A DNA stretch of 64,000 bases from Oscillatoria sp. FACHB-1407 (GTDB taxonomy: Bacteria; Cyanobacteriota; Cyanobacteriia; Elainellales; Elainellaceae), in assembly GCF_014697545.1 (NCBI RefSeq), contig NZ_JACJSA010000001.1:682001-746000 (forward strand), read 5' to 3'. How positions within the stretch are numbered: position 1 is the stretch's first letter; each line of letters opens with the position of its first letter. A program made the position numbers and the translations under genes. A model generated the notes under the pieces. That model did no database searches, was not told where the DNA came from, and was given only the letters and a program-made list of their open reading frames with translations. Positions 1 to 9,056 of the stretch are shown one piece after another.

Positions 1-379
1 TACCAATATACAACGTTCCTGGTGGATAGCGGTGTCGCAACACATACCTGAGAATGAGACGCCGCACCAGAGCTAACCAGAGCCGCTGCCAACCATTGAG
101 AACATCACGATAATCTGCGTCATCATGAAGACGCTCTGAGGGAACCAATACGGCAACTCCCACAACCTGATGATCTAGAACTGCAACACGAATGTATTGA
201 TGACTAAAGCGATTGTGCGATCGCTCCACCAATGCTGTGAGACAACAAACAGCTTGTGTTGCAAATATGAGATCAAACAGAGCCGGGGCTGACTCATAAA
301 TCAACTCCGCAACATCTCTAACGTTGTGATCAGCCAGAGACATCGGGAGATAACAAATTGGTTGAGTTGACTGCTCCAT
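1..379 (-). CDS. GNAT-like acetyltransferase, C-terminus cut by window edge
   Basis: An open frame starts at ATG 377-379 on the minus strand and runs without a stop off the left edge, giving 126 residues. It begins MEQSTQPICYLPMS. A central 'YIRVAVLDHQVVGVAVL' strand pair and a last visible 'GTLYIG' look like beta strands 2 to 4 of a GNAT acetyltransferase, just before the acetyl-CoA-binding RGxG loop, which would lie outside the window. The family acetylates amines using acetyl-CoA; the substrate cannot be told. The radical SAM gene ends up to its stop at 400 only 20 bases upstream on the same strand, so the two probably share a transcript. Family assignment is moderate because the diagnostic motif is missing. 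Confidence 0.6.
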   Translation of the reverse strand, partial: MEQSTQPICYLPMSLADHNVRDVAELIYESAPALFDLIFATQAVCCLTALVERSHNRFSHQYIRVAVLDHQVVGVAVLVPSERLHDDADYRDVLNGWQRLWLALVRRLILRYVLRHRYPPGTLYIG

Positions 380-399
380 CCTTCCAATCACCTCTGAAC

Positions 400-1980
400 T
401 TACACCGAGCTAGACACTGCCAAAGGTATATCGTTTGACTGTCGCAATGCGTATTCGGCTAACTCCGTTTCAACTTCATTCCAAATAATCTGACGATATT
501 CCAGGAAGTGTTCAAGATGTGCACAACTGGTTAAATAGTACGAAAAAAGGCTTGGATTTTTTCGCATGATTAGAAACAGTTGTTTCCAAAACTGCCAGCG
601 CGTGTTGCGTTTAATACCTTGTCGCCAAAAGATGATCAACAGTGCTCGAACTTCCGCCAGTTCTAGCTTTGCAGGTTCTTTCTTCTGATGCGGAATTGGA
701 GGCATGTTAATGTGATGGCGATACACCCGTGCTAGATAGCGATCTGGTTCATACAGCTGCCAGAAACAGTTGATATATTCCCGCGCAATTTCTTCAATCG
801 GGCGAGTTGGTACAAAATTCATCAGCGTGGTTTGTTTTCCACTAACGGCGGTTTGATCCGCTCGCAGACGCCCTTCTTTCTCCAGGCGATACCAGAGTGC
901 TGTTCCAGGGAGGGCTTGCAACATGCCCAGGAGAGCTTGGGGAATCGCGGTTGCTTCTACAAAGTCAATGATGCGATCGCCTGCTCCTGATTTCTCACCA
1001 TCAAATCCAATAATGAATCCTGCCATGACTCGCAGTCCTGAGCGATTGATGGTTTGCACCGCCTCAATTAACGAGTTGCGCGTGTTTTGGTGCTTTTGTG
1101 TCATCGAGAGACTGTCAGTGTCAGGCGTCTCAATGCCCAAAAAGACAGCATTAAAGTTAGCTGCGATCATCAAATCCATTAATTCCTGGTCTTGCGCCAG
1201 ATCGACCGAAGCCTCAGTTGCAAAGGTAAATGGATAGTCGTGTTCAGCCATCCAGGGTGCCAGTTCGCGCAGCATCACTTTGGCATTGCGCTTATTGCCG
1301 ATAAAGTTATCATCCACTACGAAGACCGATCGCCGCCAACCCAGGTCATACAACGTCTGTAGCTCTGCCAATAATTGAGCAGGAGTTTTCGTGCGGGGTT
1401 TGCGTCCATACAACACAATAATGTCGCAAAACTCACATTGATAGGGACATCCCCGTGAGAACTGAACCGACATATCGCTGTAAGCACTCAAATCGAGCAA
1501 ATCAAATCGAGGAATGGGAGTCGTCGTCACATCCGGTTTCTCCCCATTCGCCCGAAAGATCCCAGACGTTTCTCCACGCTCCAACGCTTCAACCAACATT
1601 GGTAAGGTAATCTCACCTTCATCCAACACCAGGAAATCGGCTCCTGCTTCCAACGCTGGGTCGGGCACCGAAGTCACATAGGGACCACCTACCGCAACTC
1701 GTTTGCCCCGTTGTTTAGCGGCTTTGATCAGGTCTAGCAGATCATCTTTTTGGACGATCATGCCTGAGAGAATGATCAGGTCTGCCCACTCCCAATCGGC
1801 TTCACTTTCATAGTTGACGTTGCGATCGACCAGGCGCAATTCCCAGGTTTGAGGCAGGATAGCAGCAACCGTAATTAACCCAAGCGGAGGAAGCGAAACC
1901 TTACGCCCAATCAGCTCCAGTGTCTTGTCAAATGACCAGAAAGACTTGGGAAAAAGTGGATACAGTAATAAAACTCGCAT
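400..1980 (-). CDS. B12-binding-domain radical SAM protein (DUF4070 type)
   Basis: Encodes 526 residues from ATG 1980; an in-frame GTG lies three codons upstream, but MRVLLLYPLFP is the usual family start. Residues 1-140 form a cobalamin-binding Rossmann-like domain. The radical SAM cluster motif CPYQCEFC lies at about residues 178-185 and would bind a [4Fe-4S] cluster and S-adenosylmethionine. The C-terminal third resembles the DUF4070 extension of cyanobacterial and hopanoid-methylase-like members. Such enzymes methylate or rearrange unactivated carbon centres; the substrate cannot be read from sequence. It sits just upstream of the acetyltransferase gene on the same strand. The family is clear and the reaction unknown. 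Confidence 0.88.
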   Translation of the reverse strand: MRVLLLYPLFPKSFWSFDKTLELIGRKVSLPPLGLITVAAILPQTWELRLVDRNVNYESEADWEWADLIILSGMIVQKDDLLDLIKAAKQRGKRVAVGGPYVTSVPDPALEAGADFLVLDEGEITLPMLVEALERGETSGIFRANGEKPDVTTTPIPRFDLLDLSAYSDMSVQFSRGCPYQCEFCDIIVLYGRKPRTKTPAQLLAELQTLYDLGWRRSVFVVDDNFIGNKRNAKVMLRELAPWMAEHDYPFTFATEASVDLAQDQELMDLMIAANFNAVFLGIETPDTDSLSMTQKHQNTRNSLIEAVQTINRSGLRVMAGFIIGFDGEKSGAGDRIIDFVEATAIPQALLGMLQALPGTALWYRLEKEGRLRADQTAVSGKQTTLMNFVPTRPIEEIAREYINCFWQLYEPDRYLARVYRHHINMPPIPHQKKEPAKLELAEVRALLIIFWRQGIKRNTRWQFWKQLFLIMRKNPSLFSYYLTSCAHLEHFLEYRQIIWNEVETELAEYALRQSNDIPLAVSSSV

Positions 1981-2615
1981 GATAATCACTGGCTTAGGTT
2001 AATCAACAGTTGGTGCTGCCTTAAAGGCTAAATCTATGGATAAATGAAGATTTTAATCAGTTAATTTGATTTGTGCAGTACCATTCCCTAACAGAATACA
2101 CTGCCTCAACCCTTTGGTCACTGTTGCCCAGTTTCCAGCCCATCAATACATCAAAATCATCTCACACACTTTCCTGAACCGGATCATTCCCACACCGATT
2201 GGGTTTTCGTAACTTCTCGACTATCACTGACTGTTTATCTTTATCAGTACTTTTCTATCTATAGATGCACACAGGACTATGAATGATTAAAAACTCTATG
2301 GTTTATAGCATTTTCTCTTGATTATCTCTACGTCGGATCTTCTATGGCTTACTTTTACTGTAGAAATTGTGTTGAACACTATTTCAAAGCCCTCTTTTAA
2401 AGCTTGTCGGGCTTCGCAACCTCAACAGCAAATATAGAAACTGACAAGTTACTCCTCACACATCTGTCTTTTAGCGGTATCTGCTTGGGTGAAGTACGGG
2501 CTTGGGGGTGGAACTCCACGCAGAGAGCAATGCTCCCTGTACTAAACCGACGTGCACACTGCTGTTTGATAGGATTGCCTCTGTTACCTTATCTTGTTCT
2601 TACAACAGAGCCCCA
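1981..2615. other. 635-bp spacer between divergent genes
   Basis: This AT-rich spacer separates the divergent radical SAM and PhzF-type genes and presumably holds both promoters, though none is clear. No convincing coding frame was found. It contains the 11-mer ACTCCTCACAC at 2451-2461, identical to the conserved unpaired core of the cyanobacterial small RNA Yfr1. It is preceded by a possible stem (AGCTTGTC 2401-2408 with GACAAGTT 2443-2450). No terminator hairpin follows it, so an RNA gene is not called here. Confidence 0.5.
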
Positions 2616-3506
2616 ATGCCTACTTATCCATTCATACAGGTTGATGCTTTCACGACTCGTCCTTTGGGTGGCAATCCCTGTGCGGTTGTGTTTGAGGCTG
2701 ATTCGTTGAGCCAAGACATGATGCAAGCGATCGCCCGTGAGCAAAATTTATCTGAAACTGCTTTTGTATTAAAGTCAGCGATCGCTGATGTGCGTGCTCG
2801 TTACTTCACCCCGTCTGAGGAGATCCCGTTGGCGGGTCATCCAACAATCGCGACCATCTTTGCTCTGATTGATTCAGGTCGCATTCAACTGACCCAATCC
2901 GTCACCCCGATCTCACTGGAGTTACAGGTGGGGGTCATTCCGATTGAGGTTTTTGCCCGTGATGGTAAGGTTGAGCGGATTGTCATGACGCAAAAACAAC
3001 CGCAGTTTCTGGCAACCTATTCACCAGAGGAGGTAATGCCTGCCTTTGGACTTACTGCTGAGGATACGCTACCCAACGCGCCCATTCAAACGGTCAGCAC
3101 AGGCACACCACAACTCATGATTCCGGTACGCGACCTGATGGTATTACAACGCGCTGTGCTGAATATTCCGCTGTACAACGATTTGCGAGCAAAAGGGGAT
3201 TTCTTTAGTCCTCATCTATTCTGTACCACAGGTGTAACAGAGGCAGGGCAAACCTTTGCTCGACAATTTGGTAGTCCTCCCGATCGCATTGAAGATCCAT
3301 TTACCGGATCTGCAACAGGAGGAATGGCGGCTTTCTTGTGGCGTTACGGCTTGATCGCGGAACCTTGCTTCGTTGCCGAACAAGGTCACTGGATGGAACG
3401 CCCCGGACAGGGATTTGTCGAAGTGGTCGGTCCCCGTGATCAGATTGAGACGGTGAAAGTAGGAGGCTCTGCGGTAGCGGTGTTAAAAGGAGAGTTGATA
3501 TTGTGA
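2616..3506 (+). CDS. PhzF family isomerase/epimerase-like protein
   Basis: A 296-residue protein starting at ATG 2616 (MPTYPFIQVDAFT). The frame is open further upstream, but those 38 residues match nothing in the family. PhzF-fold proteins have two similar hot-dog-like halves and a catalytic glutamate in an early N-terminal motif. Here 'NLSETAFV' near residue 43 supplies it, and 'DPFTGSATGG' near residue 230 is the typical C-terminal glycine-rich motif. Relatives isomerise small hydroxy or amino acids; the substrate here is unknown, and nothing nearby suggests phenazine synthesis. Length and motifs fit the family well. Confidence 0.88.
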   Translation: MPTYPFIQVDAFTTRPLGGNPCAVVFEADSLSQDMMQAIAREQNLSETAFVLKSAIADVRARYFTPSEEIPLAGHPTIATIFALIDSGRIQLTQSVTPISLELQVGVIPIEVFARDGKVERIVMTQKQPQFLATYSPEEVMPAFGLTAEDTLPNAPIQTVSTGTPQLMIPVRDLMVLQRAVLNIPLYNDLRAKGDFFSPHLFCTTGVTEAGQTFARQFGSPPDRIEDPFTGSATGGMAAFLWRYGLIAEPCFVAEQGHWMERPGQGFVEVVGPRDQIETVKVGGSAVAVLKGELIL

Positions 3507-3762
3507 GGCGATCGCCGGAACCTGAACGCAATTTATTGCGACATAAAATCTATTGCCACATAAAGATATTCCGCAAAATTGGAATCACGAATTGTGAGTT
3601 GATATACCCAGCATCAACCACCCCTGCCGAACTTTATTAAGAGCTTTTGCCTTTTGCCGTAACATGGCTTAATATCTCTATTTATCATATGTCCATCCAC
3701 TCTTAAATTGAATGGATCATCTATTCGTGCATCTTCCAAAAGCCACTCAAATCGACAGTTTT

Positions 3763-3768
3763 AAGGAG
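3763..3768 (+). promoter_or_regulatory. Ribosome binding site deciding the DUF3611 start
   Basis: AAGGAG lies five bases before ATG 3774. An in-frame GTG at 3768 overlaps this site and so cannot be its start, which fixes initiation at 3774. Confidence 0.7.
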
Positions 3769-3773
3769 TGACT

Positions 3774-4355
3774 ATGGAGACTCAATCAGCAATTAAACTT
3801 CCCGAATTCAAACTCCGCAAGTTTGCCAATCGTCTTAGGGTTACAGGATGGATTAGTTTTGTTATCCAATTGCTCTTGGCGATCGCCACGGGGTTATCTC
3901 TGATGCTTGCCATTCAGAACCCCAATCTCACGGAGGCAACTACCCCCGGCATTGCAGTTGGAGTGTTTTGGGCTATTTGTGGATTCATCACGCTACTGGG
4001 CGGCATCTATCTCGCTTTTCGTCTAATCTATCTATCTCGGCAGCTTCGGCTTGCGTCGTTGCGTTCGACTTCTGCTGTGCAACCCGGCAAGCCAGAAGTC
4101 ACTAAAGCCTTACGAACCGCAATTATTGTGGGCTTGGTTGGTATGCTCCTCATGATCTTAGGGGAAGGAATTACCTTGATTGCGTTGCTCGTCAAAGCGG
4201 CTACACAACCGCAACCGGGTTATATCTACGACGCCAATCAACTTATTCGTTCACTTGACATTCTTATAGCCGCTTCTAATATCAGCGGTATTGCTGCTCA
4301 CTTTACTGGAATGCTTGCTTCATTGAGTTTATTAGTTTGGTTGAGACAACAATAA
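3774..4355 (+). CDS. DUF3611 family membrane protein
   Basis: A 193-residue protein beginning METQSAIKLPEF. Four hydrophobic segments are visible, at about residues 28-50, 60-85, 113-138 and 160-188, with basic residues in the loop after the second. The layout and length match DUF3611, a family of cyanobacteria and plastids with no settled function; it would sit in a plasma or thylakoid membrane. The gene stands alone, with spacers on both sides, so context gives no hint of its role. The family call is by overall resemblance. Confidence 0.72.
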   Translation: METQSAIKLPEFKLRKFANRLRVTGWISFVIQLLLAIATGLSLMLAIQNPNLTEATTPGIAVGVFWAICGFITLLGGIYLAFRLIYLSRQLRLASLRSTSAVQPGKPEVTKALRTAIIVGLVGMLLMILGEGITLIALLVKAATQPQPGYIYDANQLIRSLDILIAASNISGIAAHFTGMLASLSLLVWLRQQ

Positions 4356-4763
4356 GCAGGGAGAGGCAGGAGAGGCTGTTATAGCCACAGCCACATTCAA
4401 TACAAAAAGGGCGTATTTAGTGTTTGGGCGACTGAACCCGGCAAATAAATTCGCGGCTATTGGGGCGAAATCCGCCTACGCGAACTGAGGTTTTGAACCT
4501 GCGTAGGCGTGTTTTGTTCTGGTAGCGTTCGGCTGAGGCTCACGCCGAAGTCTGCGGTTTTAACCGCCACTCCCCCAACTGCCAGATGCACCCATACAAA
4601 AAGTAATGGTGCGTTACATTGCGTCGTTTACAAGCAGAGCCAGTAACTTACGCGTTGCAACGCACCCTGATTGCCACTCACACTAAGGGTGATTGTTCAT
4701 GAGATTAGTACAAACGTATTTCCTTGTCAACTGTTTTCACTCGACATCTTCTACGAGCTTTAT
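4356..4763. repeat. Spacer with repeat family B copy 1 (4432-4569)
   Basis: This 408-bp spacer lies between convergent gene ends. About 4432-4569 is a copy of a dispersed repeat also found at about 31279-31456 (same orientation) and about 54253-54421 (inverted). Shared blocks are AATTCGCGGCT near its start and the palindrome GCGGTTTTAACCGC at 4554-4567. A fragment around 4378-4400 (TATAGCCACAGCCACATTC) matches one end of repeat family D. No coding frame is supported. Confidence 0.75.
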
Positions 4764-5786
4764 TTACAAGCTGTCGATAAACTTTTGCACCTTTTGAGCC
4801 AGGGGCATATAGTCAATCTGTTTGACGACGCCCTGAGCTTCCTCATAGAGAGCTTTTGCCAAACTGTTCAGGTCAGTTGCAGCGTATACACTACCCATAT
4901 TGAGCAGCGTCATCACCTCACCGGGGCGATCGCCCAATTTGCGGTAGATGGTAAGTGCCTGGTTGTAATATTCCAAAGCTTGAGCGTGGTTATCAAGCGC
5001 ATTGTAGGTAAATCCGATGTTATGTAGTGTTGTTGCTTCACCGGCGCGATCGCCCGTTGCACGACGATTCAAAAGTACCTGGTGATAGAGCAATAACGCT
5101 TGTTGTGGTTCGCCTAGATCACAGTAAACAGAGGCAATATTGTTCATGGTGATCGCCTCGCCTGTCACGTTTTTAACCACTCGCTGAATGGTCAACGCTT
5201 CCTGAAAAAACGCCAGTGCCTGTTCGGGTTGACCCAACGCATTATAGGTGTAACCAATACTGTTCAGCGTAGTCGCCTCACCTGAAAAATCACCCAGGGT
5301 GCGACGCATTGATAGAATCTGATGGTGAATCAATAGAGCGCGTTTTGGCTCCTCTAGCTTGGTATAAACTAGAGCCAAATTGTTGAGTGCAGATAACTCT
5401 CCAGAGGTGTCATTTAGCTCTCTAAAAATATCAATTGCTGCGTTTAAGTGTTCCATTGAACGCGACAATTGCCCCAGATGATTATAAGTGAAACCCAGAT
5501 TGCTACGAGCAGTGGCGATCGCCTGTTGATTCTCTATCTTTTCAGCAATAAATAGAGCTTGATGGAAAAACTTCAGTGCCTTTTGAGGTTGTTGACAACT
5601 GATATAAGCTAGACCGATATCGTTTAATACGTTCCCTTCTTTTGCAAAATCCTGAAGTTCTCTCGCTAACTTCAGATTCTCTCTAGAGAGAGTCAGATAT
5701 TGTTTGAATTCTCCCCGTCGGTAGTGATTTCTTGCCTCACTACGACGTTGATTCCATTCCTGCAAGGGGCTTGTAAGGTGAGTCAT
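4764..5786 (-). CDS. TPR-repeat protein (seven 40-residue units)
   Basis: A 340-residue protein with no signal peptide or membrane segment, so probably cytoplasmic. After about 50 charged N-terminal residues it is built almost wholly of seven 40-residue units of the NPHP3/kinesin-light-chain type, each ending near 'GD-R' and restarting with 'GEATTLN-IG-TYNALG'. Such arrays bind peptides or partner proteins. It is divergent from the TPR-CHAT gene across 457 bp, and the unit sequences of the two proteins are alike, so they may share ancestry or act together; that is inference. HIP1 octamers encode several of the GDR turns. Confidence 0.85.
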   Translation of the reverse strand: MTHLTSPLQEWNQRRSEARNHYRRGEFKQYLTLSRENLKLARELQDFAKEGNVLNDIGLAYISCQQPQKALKFFHQALFIAEKIENQQAIATARSNLGFTYNHLGQLSRSMEHLNAAIDIFRELNDTSGELSALNNLALVYTKLEEPKRALLIHHQILSMRRTLGDFSGEATTLNSIGYTYNALGQPEQALAFFQEALTIQRVVKNVTGEAITMNNIASVYCDLGEPQQALLLYHQVLLNRRATGDRAGEATTLHNIGFTYNALDNHAQALEYYNQALTIYRKLGDRPGEVMTLLNMGSVYAATDLNSLAKALYEEAQGVVKQIDYMPLAQKVQKFIDSL

Positions 5787-6243
5787 TGCTTGCTGAACTT
5801 TCTCTAGATTGCGTGATAGGTTGGAACTATGAATTAATGGCTAGCATACCCAAGACTCGACCCCATACATCAGGTTCTATCCTTAGGTACATGACTTCTG
5901 TTAAGAATACGCCAATTTATGACACAAATATCAAATCAGTGTCAAACTTCGTGGAATTATTATTTCTCTATTTGGAAACAAATCTAAAGAAAAATTGGCT
6001 GCAAAAACTAATTTTTTATGGGTGGTTTTATTCTCTAAAGAATTCAGTTGTAAGACTCTTTAGTTCCTTAGAACAGTAATTTATTTTTTGATAGTAATTA
6101 CAATATTGCCGCGCGGCTGCCAGTCAGATTTGCAACACCTAATTGAGCTAACCAGCAGAAATCGTTTTTATTCTCCTTGCATAACTCGTACGAGCCAGGA
6201 AGTATAGTACTGGCAAGAACCTTGCCGTGGAGAATCAGTACGC
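5787..6243. other. Divergent promoter region between TPR and TPR-CHAT genes
   Basis: This 457-bp AT-rich region must hold the promoters of both flanking genes. The ten-base palindrome CTCGTACGAG (6185-6194) lies 50 bases before the CHAT start, with TATAGT at 6203-6208 as a possible -10 box. Both are weak by themselves. A 97-codon frame on the plus strand (5786-6079) has no recognisable product and is not called. Confidence 0.4.
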
Positions 6244-9054
6244 ATGCGATCGCCCCTCTCCGCTTCATTCCTGATTTTGTTGACTAGTACCACTTCCATG
6301 GTGGGAGTGATGAGTGATTGGAGTAATGCTGTTGCACTTGCCCAAACAAACCTTGATGCCCAACCTACTTATCAAGTCGGTCAAGTTGTTGAGGTGCTAT
6401 GGGAGCAAAGTTGGTGGGTTGCCAGAGTACTGCGAATTGAAGGAAATCAATATTGCATTACCTATGAAGGATGGGATAGTGCCTGGGATGAGTGTGTAGG
6501 CTCTGAACGGATTCGGAGTGTGGCAGATGCGGAAACGTTGCAAGCTCTGGGTGCAGAAGCGGGTCGATTGCATGAGCAGAGCCTTGAGCAACTGAATCGG
6601 AGCGAGTTTCAAGCCGCGTTGCAATCGTCTCAACGAGCACTGGAGATTTATCGCCAGATCGGTAACCGCATGGGTGAAGGAATCATGCTCAGTAACCTGG
6701 GGCAGGTTTACGACACGATGGGTCAATATCCACAAGCATTAGAGTCTTACCAACAAGCTCTATCAACCCATCGCGATATTAGTAATCGTTCTGGAGAGAG
6801 TAATGCTTTGAATGGAATTGGTTTGGTGTATAGCAGCTTAGGGCAATATCCACAAGCATTAGAGTTTTATCAACAAGCATTGGTGATTAACCAACATCTG
6901 GGTAATCGCAGCGGTGAAGCAACCAATCTCAATAATATTGGTTCAGTGTATGACAACCTGGGGCAATATCCGCGAGCATTGGAATACTATCAACAGTCAT
7001 TGACGATTAGCTATGACCTAGGCGATCGCGAGAGTGAAGCTACTAGTCTCAACAATTTTGGTTTGTTATACAACAACTTAGGACAATCTGTACGGGCGTT
7101 GGATTATTATCAACAAGCGTTGACCATCAACCGAGATTTAGGCGATCGCACAAGTGAAGCAACTAACCTCAACAATATTGGAGCCGTCTACGCTGCTCTT
7201 GGTGACTACTCACAGGCACTAGAGCAATTTCAGCAGGTGCTGGTGATTCGGCAAGAGGTGGGCGATCGCGCCCAAGAAGGGACGGCACTCAATAACATTG
7301 GCTTTGTTTACCAGAAATTAAACCAGGAAGCACAAGCATTGGAGGTTTATCAACGTGCTTTAGCGATCGCGCGTGAGATTGGGAATCGCAGAGGAGAATC
7401 TATAACTCTTGGCAACATTGGCAAGCTTTACTTCAGCCAAGGGCAATATTCACAGGCACTTGAGGCTTATCAACAAGCACTACCGATAGCACAAGAAACG
7501 GGTTATCGAGTTGCAGAGGGACGCATTTTAGACAACTTAGGTGAGCTATTAGCGGCACAAAACCAACTGGAATTAGCGATTGTCTCTCTCAAACAGTCAG
7601 TCAATGTTTGGGAAACGATTCGAGGAGAGTTGCGATCGCTATCTACTGAGCAACAGCAAGCCTTTACCGATCAAGTTGCAGATACCTATCGTGAACTTGC
7701 TGCTTTGTTGTTACAGCAAGATCGGGTATTAGAAGCACAGGAAGTATTAGATTTACTCAAACTGCAAGAGTTAGAGGATTACCTTCACAATATCGAAAGG
7801 AATGAGCAGATCTCTCAAGGCATCTATTTGTGGGATGCGGAGGTTCAGATTATCGAGCAGTATCAACAAGCGATCGCACAAGGGCAAGCGATCGCTACGG
7901 TTGCAAACAGCATTGAAGTGGATTCTCGTGTCGCAGAGTTGCAGCGGATTGCACGAGAACAACGGGTTCCTGAAAACTTGCTGACTAAACTACAAGACAA
8001 TCTGCGTCAACTCGATCGCCCCGCGGCACTACTGTATCCGTTAATTCTAGAAGACCGTTTAGAGGTCGTTGTTGTTCTGCCCAACTCACCCCCTGTGCGT
8101 CACACGGTTGCTGTCACTCAACCGGAGTTAGAAACAGCGATTAGAGACTTTCGGCAATATTTGACCCAACGGACTAACAGACGCATGGCTCCTGCCCAAC
8201 AGCTTTACGACTGGTTGATTCGTCCTATTGCGGCAGATCTGCACCAAGCGGGAGTCGAGACCTTGTTGTATGCCGCAGATGGGCAGTTGCGTTACATTCC
8301 GTTAGCCGCTTTGCACGATGGAGAACAGTGGTTAGTCGAGCGATTTACCATCAATCAAATCACCGCTGCATCCTTGACCAACTTTGAGTCATCGCGTGAA
8401 CCTAATCTGCGGGTCTTGGCCGGAGCCTACAGCGATCGCCAACTCGTTTACGAGTTTGCCATTGGCGATCGGCAATTTGCGTTTAATGGTCTGGAGTTTG
8501 CTGGCTCTGAAGTGGAGGCGATCGCATCCACTATTCCTCAAACGACGACTTTTCTCAATCGTGACTTTAGCCGCGCCAAAGTCGAACCTCAACTGGAGGA
8601 TTACACAGTTATCCACCTTGCCACCCATGCTGAGTTTGTTAGGGGTGTTCCAGAGGAGTCCTTTATTTTGTTTGGCAATGGCGATCGCTTGTCGTTGCGT
8701 GAGTTATCAGGCTTATCGCTGCCCAACGTTGATTTAGTTGTTTTGAGTGCGTGTCGAACGGCAGTTAGTGGAGAGTTGGGTAATGGCGAAGAGCTCTTGG
8801 GATTTGGCTATCAGATGCAACAAACGGGGGCAGACGCGGCGATCGCCTCCCTCTGGTATGTCAACGATGGCGGAACTCAGATGCTAATGACAGCATTTTA
8901 TGCCGCGTTACAACAGGGAATGAGTGAGGCAGATGCTTTGCGACAGGCACAAATGACTTTAATTAATAGCGATTCTGAATCAGCATCAACAACTCAACGA
9001 TTAACCCATCCCTACTATTGGGCACCGTTTATCCTAATTGGCAATGGCTTATAA
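6244..9054 (+). CDS. Secreted Tudor-like/TPR/CHAT protein
   Basis: 936 residues; the start ATG overlaps a HIP1 octamer. A signal peptide (about 1-34, cleavage after VALAQ) directs export. Residues 40-95 form a Tudor/Agenet-like barrel (VGQVVEVLWEQSWWVARVL). About nine 40-residue TPR units follow to about 455, then a helical linker and a C-terminal CHAT domain. CHAT is a caspase-like peptidase fold; its histidine (HLATHAEF) and cysteine (VVLSACRTA) motifs are both intact, so it may be an active cysteine peptidase. Known CHAT proteins are often activated by partner binding to the TPRs. Its target is unknown. It ends two bases from the convergent gene for an unknown secreted protein. Confidence 0.88.
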   Translation: MRSPLSASFLILLTSTTSMVGVMSDWSNAVALAQTNLDAQPTYQVGQVVEVLWEQSWWVARVLRIEGNQYCITYEGWDSAWDECVGSERIRSVADAETLQALGAEAGRLHEQSLEQLNRSEFQAALQSSQRALEIYRQIGNRMGEGIMLSNLGQVYDTMGQYPQALESYQQALSTHRDISNRSGESNALNGIGLVYSSLGQYPQALEFYQQALVINQHLGNRSGEATNLNNIGSVYDNLGQYPRALEYYQQSLTISYDLGDRESEATSLNNFGLLYNNLGQSVRALDYYQQALTINRDLGDRTSEATNLNNIGAVYAALGDYSQALEQFQQVLVIRQEVGDRAQEGTALNNIGFVYQKLNQEAQALEVYQRALAIAREIGNRRGESITLGNIGKLYFSQGQYSQALEAYQQALPIAQETGYRVAEGRILDNLGELLAAQNQLELAIVSLKQSVNVWETIRGELRSLSTEQQQAFTDQVADTYRELAALLLQQDRVLEAQEVLDLLKLQELEDYLHNIERNEQISQGIYLWDAEVQIIEQYQQAIAQGQAIATVANSIEVDSRVAELQRIAREQRVPENLLTKLQDNLRQLDRPAALLYPLILEDRLEVVVVLPNSPPVRHTVAVTQPELETAIRDFRQYLTQRTNRRMAPAQQLYDWLIRPIAADLHQAGVETLLYAADGQLRYIPLAALHDGEQWLVERFTINQITAASLTNFESSREPNLRVLAGAYSDRQLVYEFAIGDRQFAFNGLEFAGSEVEAIASTIPQTTTFLNRDFSRAKVEPQLEDYTVIHLATHAEFVRGVPEESFILFGNGDRLSLRELSGLSLPNVDLVVLSACRTAVSGELGNGEELLGFGYQMQQTGADAAIASLWYVNDGGTQMLMTAFYAALQQGMSEADALRQAQMTLINSDSESASTTQRLTHPYYWAPFILIGNGL

Positions 9055-9056
9055 AT

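Noticed and set aside
4614-4635. GTTACATT and TTTACAAG pair resembling an RpaB (HLR1) box
   Set aside because: The spacing is six rather than two bases, and it lies between convergent 3' ends, not before a gene.
4671-5027. 118-codon plus-strand frame
   Set aside because: Lies antisense to the TPR array, whose periodic sequence creates long open frames on the other strand.
5786-6079. 97-codon plus-strand frame before the CHAT gene
   Set aside because: AT-rich, no recognisable domain, no ribosome site, and it occupies the divergent promoter region and the start of the TPR gene.
6600-7600. 120-base tandem DNA repeats
   Set aside because: They encode the 40-residue TPR units and need no separate DNA element.
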